19,995 nt of DNA, taken from Yoonia sp. GTDB lineage: Bacteria; Pseudomonadota; Alphaproteobacteria; Rhodobacterales; Rhodobacteraceae. Shown here piece after piece: positions 7,547 to 15,031 of the stretch (position 1 is its first letter; every line of letters starts with the position of its first letter). Made by a program: the position numbers and the translations under genes. The DNA is taken from positions 1 to 19,995 of the forward strand of contig JAPKCP010000017.1 of assembly GCA_028822885.1 (NCBI GenBank), in the 5' to 3' direction. The notes below the pieces were generated by a model. The model did no database searches. It had not been told where the DNA came from and saw only the letters and a list, made by a program, of their open reading frames with translations.

Positions 7547-9004
7547 TTAGCCTCCCATCCGGCCTTCGATTCGGTTCACGGTTTCAGCTGGTACCTCTTC
7601 GGCGTCCAGTTGCGATAAGATGCGCGCCTTCGCTTGGTCCGGCATGCGCGATGTCTCAACGAACGCAACGATCTTGGCTTTGCGATCCGCATCAAGCGTG
7701 ATCATTTCAGGCTCAGGGGTTGGTTCGTCCAACTGTCCCGGACGGATCGGATCAACCTTGATCCCGGCACCCAGCAAAGGCGAGCGTTCCGCGACAATCG
7801 TTTGCCCTGCAAGACCACGCACGGTGATGATCACGTCGTCACCCTGACGGCGCAAAAGATCGACCTGCTCAGACGTCAGCCGGTCCTCTTCGCCCACAAT
7901 AAGGACGGTACCATCCGCCCCCACGGCAGTCGCAGGCACGCGGGCGACACGGTTCAGTACCGGTTCTTCAATGCGAACAGTCACAAAGTCACCGGGGCGA
8001 AAACCGCCCGTTGCATCAAGTTTAGCGAATAACAAGCGACCCGTCTGACCTTCACCAACAGCCGCACTTTCACGGGTGATCTTGCCGGTCGCAATGAGAT
8101 CAACGCCGGACACATCCAACCCAACAGAGATTGGCGCATTGAGCAAATCACCCTCTTCATTCAAAAGCCGGGCATATTGCGACGTTGAGACCCGGAACGA
8201 CACCACTAACGCATCGGGATCAATCAACCGCGCGATCCGTTCGTTTGGTGTAATGCGACCACCGGGGATCACGCTAACTTCCGACAACGCCCCATCAAAG
8301 TCAGCCACGACACGGGTATTTGACAGCGTGCGCTCTGCCTCGCTCACATTAATTCTGGTGCGGGCAAGGCGTGTCGTCGCCTGATCAATGCGGGCTTGGC
8401 CCTGTGCGACAGACTGACGACGCGCCAAAACAGCCGCATCAGAAGACGACGCTGCAAGCTCTGCGGTTTCCACAGCCGCAGCCGTGCCAACACCCCGTGT
8501 TTGTAAACCACGCGCACGGGCAAATGCAGCAGCGCGCAACGTCGCCTGCGACTGCGCGGCAATTAACTCATCGCGATCAAGCACGAGACCACGTTCGGCA
8601 TCCCGCAATTCGGCCTCTGCGTCCTGCAAATCAGCACCAACACGATCCAACGCGGACTGCGCTTCAAAGGGATCAATCTGGGCAATGACCTGACCTGCCT
8701 TTACCATCGCACCTTCAATCAGGTTGACGTCTGCTTCCATCACAGTGCCGCCGACAGGGCTCCGCAGATCAAGGCTGCGCTGGCTGTCCAACTCTCCAAA
8801 CACGGTCATAATCGGAGAAATTGTCTGCGGCTCCAAAATCAACACATTCACTGCAAAGACGCGTTCACGTTGCGGAAAACTGCGTGGTTCTTGTGCCATG
8901 CGTTCGGTGACGGCACCACGCACCAGATTGCCCGCCAACGCCATTAGCGCCAGCGTAACTGACAGCAGAAAGATTCCAACAAGGCTTCGTCGCAAAAATC
9001 GCAT
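7547..9004 (-). CDS. RND periplasmic adaptor (membrane fusion) subunit
   Basis: This 485-residue partner of the downstream RND permease links it to an outer-membrane channel. It has an N-terminal hydrophobic anchor (about 8-28) and a barrel-sandwich half with Arg-Ser-Pro-Val-Gly-Gly (81-86). A long Ala/Glu/Arg-rich coiled-coil hairpin (about 113-240) follows, then the second barrel-sandwich half and beta-barrel. Residues after about 425 form a charged, probably helical extension ending in a Gly-Gly tail, which is longer than in small adaptors. An AGGAGA site lies 8 bases before ATG 9004. The 76 bases upstream could hold a promoter of its own. No outer-membrane factor gene is present in the window. 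Confidence 0.93.
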   Translation of the reverse strand: MRFLRRSLVGIFLLSVTLALMALAGNLVRGAVTERMAQEPRSFPQRERVFAVNVLILEPQTISPIMTVFGELDSQRSLDLRSPVGGTVMEADVNLIEGAMVKAGQVIAQIDPFEAQSALDRVGADLQDAEAELRDAERGLVLDRDELIAAQSQATLRAAAFARARGLQTRGVGTAAAVETAELAASSSDAAVLARRQSVAQGQARIDQATTRLARTRINVSEAERTLSNTRVVADFDGALSEVSVIPGGRITPNERIARLIDPDALVVSFRVSTSQYARLLNEEGDLLNAPISVGLDVSGVDLIATGKITRESAAVGEGQTGRLLFAKLDATGGFRPGDFVTVRIEEPVLNRVARVPATAVGADGTVLIVGEEDRLTSEQVDLLRRQGDDVIITVRGLAGQTIVAERSPLLGAGIKVDPIRPGQLDEPTPEPEMITLDADRKAKIVAFVETSRMPDQAKARILSQLDAEEVPAETVNRIEGRMGG

Positions 9005-9080
9005 GACTTTAGTCTCCTGAAATCATTACGCGCCAAACAGAAAAATGGATCACTTCACTTAGTGTATACGCTGCCCTGCG

Positions 9081-9611
9081 TTACTTCCGTCGTTGATGTT
9101 CATCAAGACGCGGCATGATCTCAACAAAGTTACACGGCATATGCCGATAATCGAGCTGTTTGACCAAAATTTCATCCCAAGCATCTTTGCAAGCCCCCGG
9201 ACTGCCCGGCAAAGCAAAAAGGTAGGTGCCATTTGCAACACCACCCGTAGCCCGGCTTTGGATCGCAGAGGTTCCAATCTTTTGCATCGATACGATAGTG
9301 AAAACCGTCCCAAATGCGTCGATCTCTTTTTCATAGACATCGCGGTGCGCCTCAACCGTGATGTCACGCCCCGTCAGGCCAGTGCCACCCGTAGAGATCA
9401 CAACATCAATGGCATCATTCGCGCACCAAACCCGTAGTTGATCCGCAATTTGGTCCCGCTCGTCAGGCAGGATCATCCGGTCCGCAATCAAGTGCCCAGC
9501 GGCTTCGATTCGCGCGACAAGGATGTTCCCTGATTTATCATCAGCCGCTGTTCGCGTGTCGCTCACAGTGAGAACGGCGATACGAGTCGGTAAAAAAGCA
9601 CGATCAGTCAT
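9081..9611 (-). CDS. moaB: MoaB/MogA-type molybdenum cofactor biosynthesis protein
   Basis: This 176-residue member of the MoaB/MogA family binds and probably adenylylates molybdopterin before metal insertion, in the cytoplasm. Visible motifs are Ser-Thr-Gly-Gly-Thr-Gly-Leu-Thr (73-80) followed by Gly-Arg-Asp, Ser-Arg-Ala-Thr-Gly-Gly (119-124), and Leu-Pro-Gly-Ser-Pro-Gly (134-139). I place the start at ATG 9611, which overlaps the stop of the upstream glycosylase gene in an ATGA arrangement; a longer reading to 9659 is out of keeping with the family N terminus. Whether it acts as MoaB or MogA cannot be decided here. No other molybdenum cofactor genes are visible nearby, so the context does not help. 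Confidence 0.92.
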   Translation of the reverse strand: MTDRAFLPTRIAVLTVSDTRTAADDKSGNILVARIEAAGHLIADRMILPDERDQIADQLRVWCANDAIDVVISTGGTGLTGRDITVEAHRDVYEKEIDAFGTVFTIVSMQKIGTSAIQSRATGGVANGTYLFALPGSPGACKDAWDEILVKQLDYRHMPCNFVEIMPRLDEHQRRK

Positions 9612-10420
9612 GTTTTGAGTGTCCTGAGTTTTGCTTGAATTTCCAGCAGATCTGCCCAAGCTTCACGCTTTGCAATTGGCGTTTTTAGGAGGGTCACAGG
9701 ATGCGCCATCGGCATCGTAGGGCGACCAAGAACATCCACCCACTTACCCCGAAGACGGCTGATCCCGCCTTTGCCCAGCAGCATCTGACAAGCCGTGTTG
9801 CCCATCAAAACAAGCACATCCGGATTGGCTAGGACAATGTGACGCTCAAGAAATGGACGCATCATCGCAATATCATTAGCACTCGGCAGGCCGTCACCCG
9901 GCACACGCCACGGCATCGCGGTGGTCAAATAAACAGCATCTTTAGGGTCATCGGCATCATGGCGTAGCGAGATTGCAGACGTCATTTTGTTCAGCAAATC
10001 ACCCTGCACGCCTGCAAATGGCAGCCCTGCCACGTCTTCTTCACGCGACGGAGCCTCACCTACAATCATTACACGCGCGCTTGGCTGGCCCGCCGCAAAA
10101 ACCATTTTGCGCGCACCCTTCTTCAGCTGGCAATGTTCAAATCCAACAATCGCAGCCTGCAATGCTACCAGATCAGAGGCGCCAGCCGCCGCCGCCGCCG
10201 CAAGCGCAACTGGATCTAATCTTTGCGCAACAATTGGTGCCGGACGGTTGGCCACACCAGCTTGGCCCGCCACCACTTCAGGTTTTGGTATAACTTTGGG
10301 CGCAGGTGCTTCCAGCTTATAGCGGTCAATGGGCGTTTCATTGATCGCTTCGTCCACACCCAGCTCTACCTGCCATTCCAGCAGCGCACGGTCGGCCCAA
10401 TATGTATCCACAGAATCCAT
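9608..10420 (-). CDS. Family-4-like uracil-DNA glycosylase
   Basis: Uracil-DNA glycosylases remove uracil that arises from cytosine deamination. This 270-residue protein has a Pro/Ala-rich, probably disordered stretch (about 30-80) and then the glycosylase fold. Motif A is Gly-Glu-Ala-Pro-Ser with Glu-Glu-Asp and Gly-Leu-Pro-Phe (121-135). A His-Pro segment (240-241) precedes Lys-Arg-Glu-Ala-Trp-Ala-Asp-Leu. Two features are odd. Motif A has Ser where Gly is usual (residue 125). Only two cysteines are present (97, 211), so the four-cysteine iron-sulfur site of classical family 4 enzymes is not apparent. The start at ATG 10420 gives the N terminus I expect for alphaproteobacterial relatives. 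The ribosome site is weak. It is divergent from pyrB and translationally coupled to moaB. Confidence 0.85.
   Translation of the reverse strand: MDSVDTYWADRALLEWQVELGVDEAINETPIDRYKLEAPAPKVIPKPEVVAGQAGVANRPAPIVAQRLDPVALAAAAAAGASDLVALQAAIVGFEHCQLKKGARKMVFAAGQPSARVMIVGEAPSREEDVAGLPFAGVQGDLLNKMTSAISLRHDADDPKDAVYLTTAMPWRVPGDGLPSANDIAMMRPFLERHIVLANPDVLVLMGNTACQMLLGKGGISRLRGKWVDVLGRPTMPMAHPVTLLKTPIAKREAWADLLEIQAKLRTLKT
10185..10199. repeat. Short GCC triplet repeat inside the glycosylase gene
   Basis: Five GCC units in a row read, on the minus strand, as part of an alanine run in the linker of the uracil-DNA glycosylase (about residues 72-79). Copy-number changes would keep the reading frame and only alter linker length. 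Confidence 0.6.
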
Positions 10421-10476
10421 AAAACAGTCATACCCGCCAAAACGGGCCTGCGGTAGGTACGAATGATCGCACCCCG

Positions 10477-10505
10477 TTGCTTGATCCCGATGCGCTTCAT
10501 ATAAC
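10477..10505 (+). promoter_or_regulatory. Predicted sigma70-type promoter of pyrB operon
   Basis: A TTGCTT -35 box (10477-10482) and a TATAAC -10 box (10500-10505) are separated by exactly 17 bases. Transcription would start near 10512, leaving a leader of about 20 bases, with the AAAGGAG ribosome site at 10521-10527. The leader is too short for an attenuator or riboswitch. Predicted from pattern only. Confidence 0.6.
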
Positions 10506-10533
10506 GACGCAAACCACGCCAAAGGAGCTGCCC

Positions 10534-11493
10534 ATGTCGTTTCGCGCCCAACATCTTTTGGGGATTGAGCCGCTCCACCCGACGGAAATCACCACACTTC
10601 TCGATTTGGCAGATAAATACGCCAACAATCCGCAGTCCGCCCGGCACCGCGACGTGCTCGCTGGCATGACCCAAATCAACATGTTCTTTGAGAACTCAAC
10701 TCGGACACAAGCCAGTTTTGAGCTGGCAGGCAAACGTCTTGGTGCGGACGTGATGAACATGGCGATGCAGGCATCTTCGCTGAAAAAGGGCGAAACACTG
10801 ATTGATACCGCCCTGACGCTGAATGCTATGCACCCTGATTTGCTAGTCGTGCGGCACCCCCATTCGGGTGCTGTTGATCTGTTGGCCCAAAAAGTAAACG
10901 GCGCTGTGCTGAATGCTGGCGACGGTCGGCACGAACACCCAACGCAAGCCCTGCTTGATGCCCTCACGATCAGGCGGGCAAAAGGACGTATTCACCGTCT
11001 GTCTGTCGCGATTTGTGGCGATGTTGCGCATTCGCGCGTGGCCCGGTCCAATATTATGCTACTCGGGAAAATGGAAAACCGTATCCGACTAATCGCGCCA
11101 CCAACCCTGATGCCTGCAGGCGTGTCAGAATTTGGCTGTGAGGTGTTCCACAACATGGAAGAAGGCCTCAAGGACGTGGACGTCGTCATGATGCTGCGCC
11201 TCCAAAAAGAACGCATGGACGGCGGTTTTATTCCGTCTGAACGCGAATATTACCACCGCTATGGTCTTGATGCCGCCAAGCTCGCACATGCCAAACCCGA
11301 CGCTATCGTCATGCACCCCGGCCCAATGAACCGTGGTGTCGAAATTGATGGAACAATCGCTGACGACATCAACCGATCCGTGATCCAAACGCAGGTTGAA
11401 ATGGGTGTGGCCGTGCGCATGGCGGCAATGGATTTACTTGCGCGGAACCTACGGGCGCGACGTGGTGCCGCAATCGAAGGTGTGATGGTTTGA
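10534..11493 (+). CDS. pyrB: Aspartate carbamoyltransferase catalytic chain
   Basis: This enzyme joins carbamoyl phosphate and aspartate to form carbamoyl aspartate, the committed step of pyrimidine synthesis. The 319-residue chain has Ser-Thr-Arg-Thr (55-58), which binds carbamoyl phosphate, the Ser-Leu-Lys-Lys-Gly-Glu-Thr loop (82-88), His-Pro-Thr-Gln (135-138) and His-Pro-Gly-Pro-Met-Asn-Arg-Gly (261-268). All expected catalytic positions look intact. The start at ATG 10534 follows AAAGGAG by 6 bases. No regulatory chain gene (pyrI) follows. Instead three small membrane protein genes and a degenerate dihydroorotase gene come next, which points to the PyrB-PyrC' type of complex (inferred). 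Confidence 0.97.
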   Translation: MSFRAQHLLGIEPLHPTEITTLLDLADKYANNPQSARHRDVLAGMTQINMFFENSTRTQASFELAGKRLGADVMNMAMQASSLKKGETLIDTALTLNAMHPDLLVVRHPHSGAVDLLAQKVNGAVLNAGDGRHEHPTQALLDALTIRRAKGRIHRLSVAICGDVAHSRVARSNIMLLGKMENRIRLIAPPTLMPAGVSEFGCEVFHNMEEGLKDVDVVMMLRLQKERMDGGFIPSEREYYHRYGLDAAKLAHAKPDAIVMHPGPMNRGVEIDGTIADDINRSVIQTQVEMGVAVRMAAMDLLARNLRARRGAAIEGVMV

Positions 11494-11545
11494 TCCAGGA
11501 GATGGCAATCACAGCCGGGCTAAAACAGCTGCAAGGACTTACGAC

Positions 11546-12085
11546 ATGACCGACACGATTACGGCAGACGACCATGGTAAAGTGCGCATCTTTCAGCTTG
11601 ATCCAAAGCTGGAAATGGAGATCGGCGACTCTGGCAATTATGACTGGCTTGAACGTGCGCTGGGTGCGAAAATCGTAAACAAAGAGGACGTTCAAATCGT
11701 GGCTGAGATGGCATTAAAGGATCTTGGCCTCGCGCAATTTCTAATGATCGGGCACGGTATTGCAGAGGCTGACATCAAGCCACAAATGGACACGTTGAAT
11801 GCGCTGAAGGGCAGTGTTGCGATTGTGCGATCAGGGGCATTCGGGGGTGTTGCATTTACACTTCGCCCTGAAAGTGAAGCCAAATTGATAGCGACCTTTA
11901 CCGAAGAAGGGGCCGCGCCCGCACCGCTTGTTCCGCTCACATCAGAGGGCAGCGCCGGTATTCTCGCCCCCGACCCACCCGCCAAAAAGCCAAAGTCTGA
12001 TGCCCGAGTTGGCGGCATGGTCGCGACTGTGGCATTGCTGCTCATGGGTCTGTTGGTGTGGCTTATGATTTGGATTGCAAGCTGA
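11546..12085 (+). CDS. Unrecognised tail-anchored protein in the pyr operon
   Basis: I do not recognise a family. The 179-residue protein has no signal peptide. It has a soluble, mixed-charge N-terminal part (1-120), a Pro/Ala-rich linker (about 121-152) and one strongly hydrophobic helix at the extreme C terminus (about 156-178). This layout suggests a tail-anchored membrane protein with its soluble part in the cytoplasm. AAGGA lies 8 bases before ATG 11546. Its stop overlaps the next start by one base (TGATG), so it is coupled to the first of two paralogous membrane genes. The gene sits 52 bases after pyrB and is clearly in the same operon. A function in pyrimidine synthesis is not shown. 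Confidence 0.8.
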   Translation: MTDTITADDHGKVRIFQLDPKLEMEIGDSGNYDWLERALGAKIVNKEDVQIVAEMALKDLGLAQFLMIGHGIAEADIKPQMDTLNALKGSVAIVRSGAFGGVAFTLRPESEAKLIATFTEEGAAPAPLVPLTSEGSAGILAPDPPAKKPKSDARVGGMVATVALLLMGLLVWLMIWIAS

Positions 12086-12594
12086 TGGTTGATTTCCCTC
12101 CACTCACTGACGGTGAAACGATCCTTTGGGAAGGCCAGCCCGATACTAAGCTGCGTTTTGGTATGGAAACACTGGCGACGGGTATTTTTGCAGGGGCGAT
12201 GATGCTCGCCTGCCTTGGCCTTGCTACCGTCATTGATCGGTCAGACCCCGGTAAGTTTTGGCTGTTCTTTGCGCCGGGCGTTTGCATCAGCGCTGCGATC
12301 GTTCTGGCGTATCCGATGATCGACAGTATGAAGCGGCGCAAGACCAGCTATCGTCTCACAAATAAACGTGCGCTCATTTTGGGCCCAACAGGCGGCACCG
12401 AAACCGACGGCTACCCAATTCCGCGAATGGATGATCTTATCTATCGCAATGGCACGCCTCCAACGATTTATTTTAGCGACCACCCAATCCCGGGTAAAAC
12501 ACGCCAAACGCGCGATGTCGGGTTTGAGCGGATCGCGGATGCAAAAAAGGTGTTCATCATGATGCGTGACCTTTCGAAAAAGCTTCACGGATGA
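12085..12594 (+). CDS. PH-like small membrane protein, first tandem copy
   Basis: This 169-residue protein opens with an acidic segment containing Gly-Glu-Thr-Ile-Leu-Trp-Glu-Gly-Gln-Pro (10-19). Two membrane helices follow (about 29-50 and 57-79), then a soluble tail beginning Arg-Arg-Lys-Thr-Ser-Tyr-Arg-Leu-Thr-Asn-Lys-Arg-Ala (84-96). This order, two helices and then a Tyr-x-Leu-Thr-Asn-x-Arg strand, resembles bacterial PH (bPH/DUF304-like) membrane proteins, but I cannot confirm the family. It shares the Trp-x-Gly-x-Pro start, the Leu-Thr-Asn segment and a Val-Gly-Phe-Glu-Arg motif near the end with the following gene, so the two are paralogues. The ATG at 12085 overlaps the previous stop, and its own stop overlaps the next ATG. 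Function unknown. Confidence 0.82.
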   Translation: MVDFPPLTDGETILWEGQPDTKLRFGMETLATGIFAGAMMLACLGLATVIDRSDPGKFWLFFAPGVCISAAIVLAYPMIDSMKRRKTSYRLTNKRALILGPTGGTETDGYPIPRMDDLIYRNGTPPTIYFSDHPIPGKTRQTRDVGFERIADAKKVFIMMRDLSKKLHG

Positions 12595-13136
12595 CACCTA
12601 TTGACTCACCAAAGGCACCACCGGAGGGATGGGCTGGTCTTTTGCGGGAAGGCGAAGACATCCTGTGGCAAGGACGACCAGAGCCCGGCTTTGGTCTGAA
12701 ACCAGCACATATTTTCAGCACGTTATTCGGATTAGCCTTCAGCGGTTTCGCCCTTGTCTGGATGCTTGGGGCGTCACAATCAGGCGGCTATTTCTGGATG
12801 TTTGGCCTGATTCATTTCACGGCAGGGATTGGCGTCATGATCGGGCCAATTGTAGGACCCGCCTACATGCGCCGTAAAACGTGGTATACGCTGACAAACC
12901 AACGCGCCTTTATCGCGGACATCTCTGCCTTTGGGCAAAAGCGGCTCAACTTCTATCCAATCACAAACGATACCCCGATTGAAATCATCTCGGGCAATTT
13001 CACAACGATCAACTTTGCCTCACGGACGCGGCGCGGTAAAAACCGGACGTATACTGTGCCCGTTGGGTTTGAGCGACTGCGCGACGGGGCAACCGTCAAC
13101 CAGCTGATCAATGACATGCAGAAAGACACGACATGA
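12591..13136 (+). CDS. PH-like small membrane protein, second tandem copy
   Basis: This 181-residue paralogue of the preceding gene has Gly-Glu-Asp-Ile-Leu-Trp-Gln-Gly-Arg-Pro at 21-30 and two membrane helices (about 39-60 and 66-89). Arg-Arg-Lys-Thr-Trp-Tyr-Thr-Leu-Thr-Asn-Gln-Arg-Ala is at 94-106, and Val-Gly-Phe-Glu-Arg is near 158-162. The N terminus is about ten residues longer than in the first copy. Most identity lies at the membrane-soluble junction and the final helix; the strands between have diverged, which suggests an old duplication. Both ends are coupled by ATGA overlaps, at 12591 with the first copy and at 13133 with the dihydroorotase-like gene. A PH-like fold is inferred from topology and the Tyr-x-Leu-Thr-Asn pattern. 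Confidence 0.82.
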   Translation: MTPIDSPKAPPEGWAGLLREGEDILWQGRPEPGFGLKPAHIFSTLFGLAFSGFALVWMLGASQSGGYFWMFGLIHFTAGIGVMIGPIVGPAYMRRKTWYTLTNQRAFIADISAFGQKRLNFYPITNDTPIEIISGNFTTINFASRTRRGKNRTYTVPVGFERLRDGATVNQLINDMQKDTT

Positions 13137-14413
13137 CAAAGACGCTCTTTACCAACGCCCGCTTGATTGACCCAGTGGCCCTCACCGATGCGCCCGGTGC
13201 GATTTTGGTTGAGGACGGGGTCATCACCCGTGTGTTTGAAGACACCCACCCAGACATCACCGGGCCAGAGATCGTGGATTGTAAGGGCAAGTGTCTGGCG
13301 CCGGGGATTGTTGATATTGGTGTGAAAGTGTCTGAACCGGGTGAGCGTCACAAAGAGAGCTTTCGCTCTGCCGGACGTGCCGCAGCGGCCGGGGGTGTGA
13401 CAACAATTGTGACCCGCCCTGATACATTGCCCGCCATAGACATGCCTGAAACGCTCGAATTTGTTGCACGCCGCGCAGCGCTTGATGCACCAGTCCGCGT
13501 ATTGCCGATGGCTGCCCTCACCAAGGGCCGCGAAGGGCGCGAAATGACTGAAATCGGGTTATTGCAGGACGCGGGCGCTGTGGCTTTTACTGATTGCGAC
13601 CGCGTTGTCACGAACACAAAGGCGTTTTCGCGCGCATTAACCTATGCCAAATCACTCGACGCCCTTGTGATTGCCCACGTCCAAGATCCCGGCCTGTCTG
13701 ACGGTGCAGCGGTGACATCTGGCAAGTTTGCCTCACTGCGCGGACTGCCCGGTGTGTCGCCAATGGCGGAACGCATGGCGCTTGATCGCGACATTAGCCT
13801 AGTTGAGATGACTGGCGCGCGCTATCATGCCGACCAGATTACAACCGCGCGGGCCTTACCCGCCTTGGAACGCGCAAAGCGCAACGGTTTAGCTGTGACT
13901 GCCGGGATCGGTATCCACCATTTGACGCTGAATGAACTTGATGTCGCAAACTATAGGACATTCTTTAAACTCAAGCCGCCGTTGCGATCCGAAGAAGACC
14001 GTATAGCTGTCGTGCAAGCTGTCGCCGACGGGTTAATAGACATCATCTGCTCTATGCACACGCCACAGGACGAAGAAAGCAAACGCCTGCCCTACGAAGA
14101 AGCCGCCAGCGGCGCCGTTGGACTTGAGACGCTTTTGCCCGCTGCCCTACGCCTTTATCATGAGGGCCATATTGATATGCCGCGGCTGTTTCGTGCCTTG
14201 TCCTTGAACCCATCCCATTTGCTCGGTTTGAAAACGGGTCGGTTGCAACCCGATGCCCCGGCCGATCTAATCCTGTTTGATCCTGATGCGCCATTTATCT
14301 TGAACAGGGACACACTCAAATCAAAATCAAAGAATACCCCCTTTGATGGCGCGCGAATGCAGGGCAAAGTCCTTGGAACATGGGTCGCGGGAAGACGCGT
14401 GGCGGGGGAATAA
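13133..14413 (+). CDS. Dihydroorotase homologue lacking catalytic residues (PyrC'-like)
   Basis: This 426-residue amidohydrolase-fold protein aligns by eye with class I dihydroorotase, but the active site is degraded. The usual His-x-His after the first strand is Gly63-Val-Lys65, and the substrate-binding Arg is Ser67. The His in the next ligand position is replaced (Tyr-His-Ala-Asp-Gln-Ile-Thr-Thr, Gln235). The final catalytic Asp in the Thr-Asp-His motif is Met308 (Ser-Met-His). One ligand-type His (182) remains. Scaffold motifs such as Glu-Pro-Gly-x-x-His-Lys-Glu and Gly-Leu-Glu-Thr are conserved. In Pseudomonas-type ATCase a similarly inactive PyrC' is needed to assemble PyrB, and I infer the same role. 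Automatic annotation would probably call it pyrC. Confidence 0.88.
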   Translation: MTKTLFTNARLIDPVALTDAPGAILVEDGVITRVFEDTHPDITGPEIVDCKGKCLAPGIVDIGVKVSEPGERHKESFRSAGRAAAAGGVTTIVTRPDTLPAIDMPETLEFVARRAALDAPVRVLPMAALTKGREGREMTEIGLLQDAGAVAFTDCDRVVTNTKAFSRALTYAKSLDALVIAHVQDPGLSDGAAVTSGKFASLRGLPGVSPMAERMALDRDISLVEMTGARYHADQITTARALPALERAKRNGLAVTAGIGIHHLTLNELDVANYRTFFKLKPPLRSEEDRIAVVQAVADGLIDIICSMHTPQDEESKRLPYEEAASGAVGLETLLPAALRLYHEGHIDMPRLFRALSLNPSHLLGLKTGRLQPDAPADLILFDPDAPFILNRDTLKSKSKNTPFDGARMQGKVLGTWVAGRRVAGE

Positions 14414-14416
14414 GAT

Positions 14417-15031
14417 ATGCCAGAACTAACAACCGGACTTGGTGGGCTACTGCTTTGGGCAGCCATTGGATATCTGTTGGGCTCTGTCCCCTACGGAATT
14501 ATTGTCGCAAGGGCGTTAAACCTCGGGAACTTGCGCGACATTGGGTCTGGCAACATCGGCGCGACGAACGTGCTCCGCACTGGTAATAAAAAAGCAGCAG
14601 CCCTAACGCTGCTTTTTGATGCGGGCAAAGGGGTTGTCGCTGTTTTGCTCGCACGCGCATTGGCAGGTGAAGACGCAGCGCAAGTCGCCGCCTTGGCCGC
14701 ATTCCTTGGACATTGCTTTCCGGTTTGGTTGGGCTTCAAAGGGGGCAAAGGCGTCGCAACACACCTCGGTATGATGTGGGCGTTGGCGTGGCCAATCGGA
14801 TTGGCCTGCTGTCTGACGTGGCTTATCGTGGCAGCAGTCTTTCGGTATTCATCCCTTGCAGCATTACTGGCCGCTGGATTTGCACCGGCCTTTGCGGTCT
14901 TCATGGGCTATGGGGATTTTATAGTGCTTTTCCTTGTTCTGGCTGTGCTTGTATACATCCGTCACGCAGAAAACATCGCGCGTCTGCGGGCAGGCACCGA
15001 AACGAAGATCGGCTCAAAGAAGCCCGAATGA
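14417..15031 (+). CDS. plsY: Glycerol-3-phosphate acyltransferase PlsY
   Basis: PlsY transfers an acyl group from acyl phosphate to glycerol 3-phosphate to make lysophosphatidic acid in the inner membrane, the first step of phospholipid synthesis. The 204-residue protein has several membrane helices. The three family motifs are visible: Gly-Ser-Val-Pro-Tyr-Gly with Gly-Ser-Gly-Asn-Ile-Gly-Ala-Thr-Asn (22-51), the glycine-rich Phe-Lys-Gly-Gly-Lys-Gly-Val-Ala-Thr (107-115), and the C-terminal His-Ala-Glu-Asn-Ile-Ala-Arg-Leu (183-190). It starts 3 bases after the dihydroorotase-like gene. Its final 18 bases overlap the convergent membrane protein gene, so no terminator separates them. Confidence 0.96.
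   Translation: MPELTTGLGGLLLWAAIGYLLGSVPYGIIVARALNLGNLRDIGSGNIGATNVLRTGNKKAAALTLLFDAGKGVVAVLLARALAGEDAAQVAALAAFLGHCFPVWLGFKGGKGVATHLGMMWALAWPIGLACCLTWLIVAAVFRYSSLAALLAAGFAPAFAVFMGYGDFIVLFLVLAVLVYIRHAENIARLRAGTETKIGSKKPE

Noticed and set aside
14052..14466. Minus-strand open frames opposite the dihydroorotase-like gene
   Set aside because: They lack ribosome sites and family signatures and lie wholly inside a well-supported gene.
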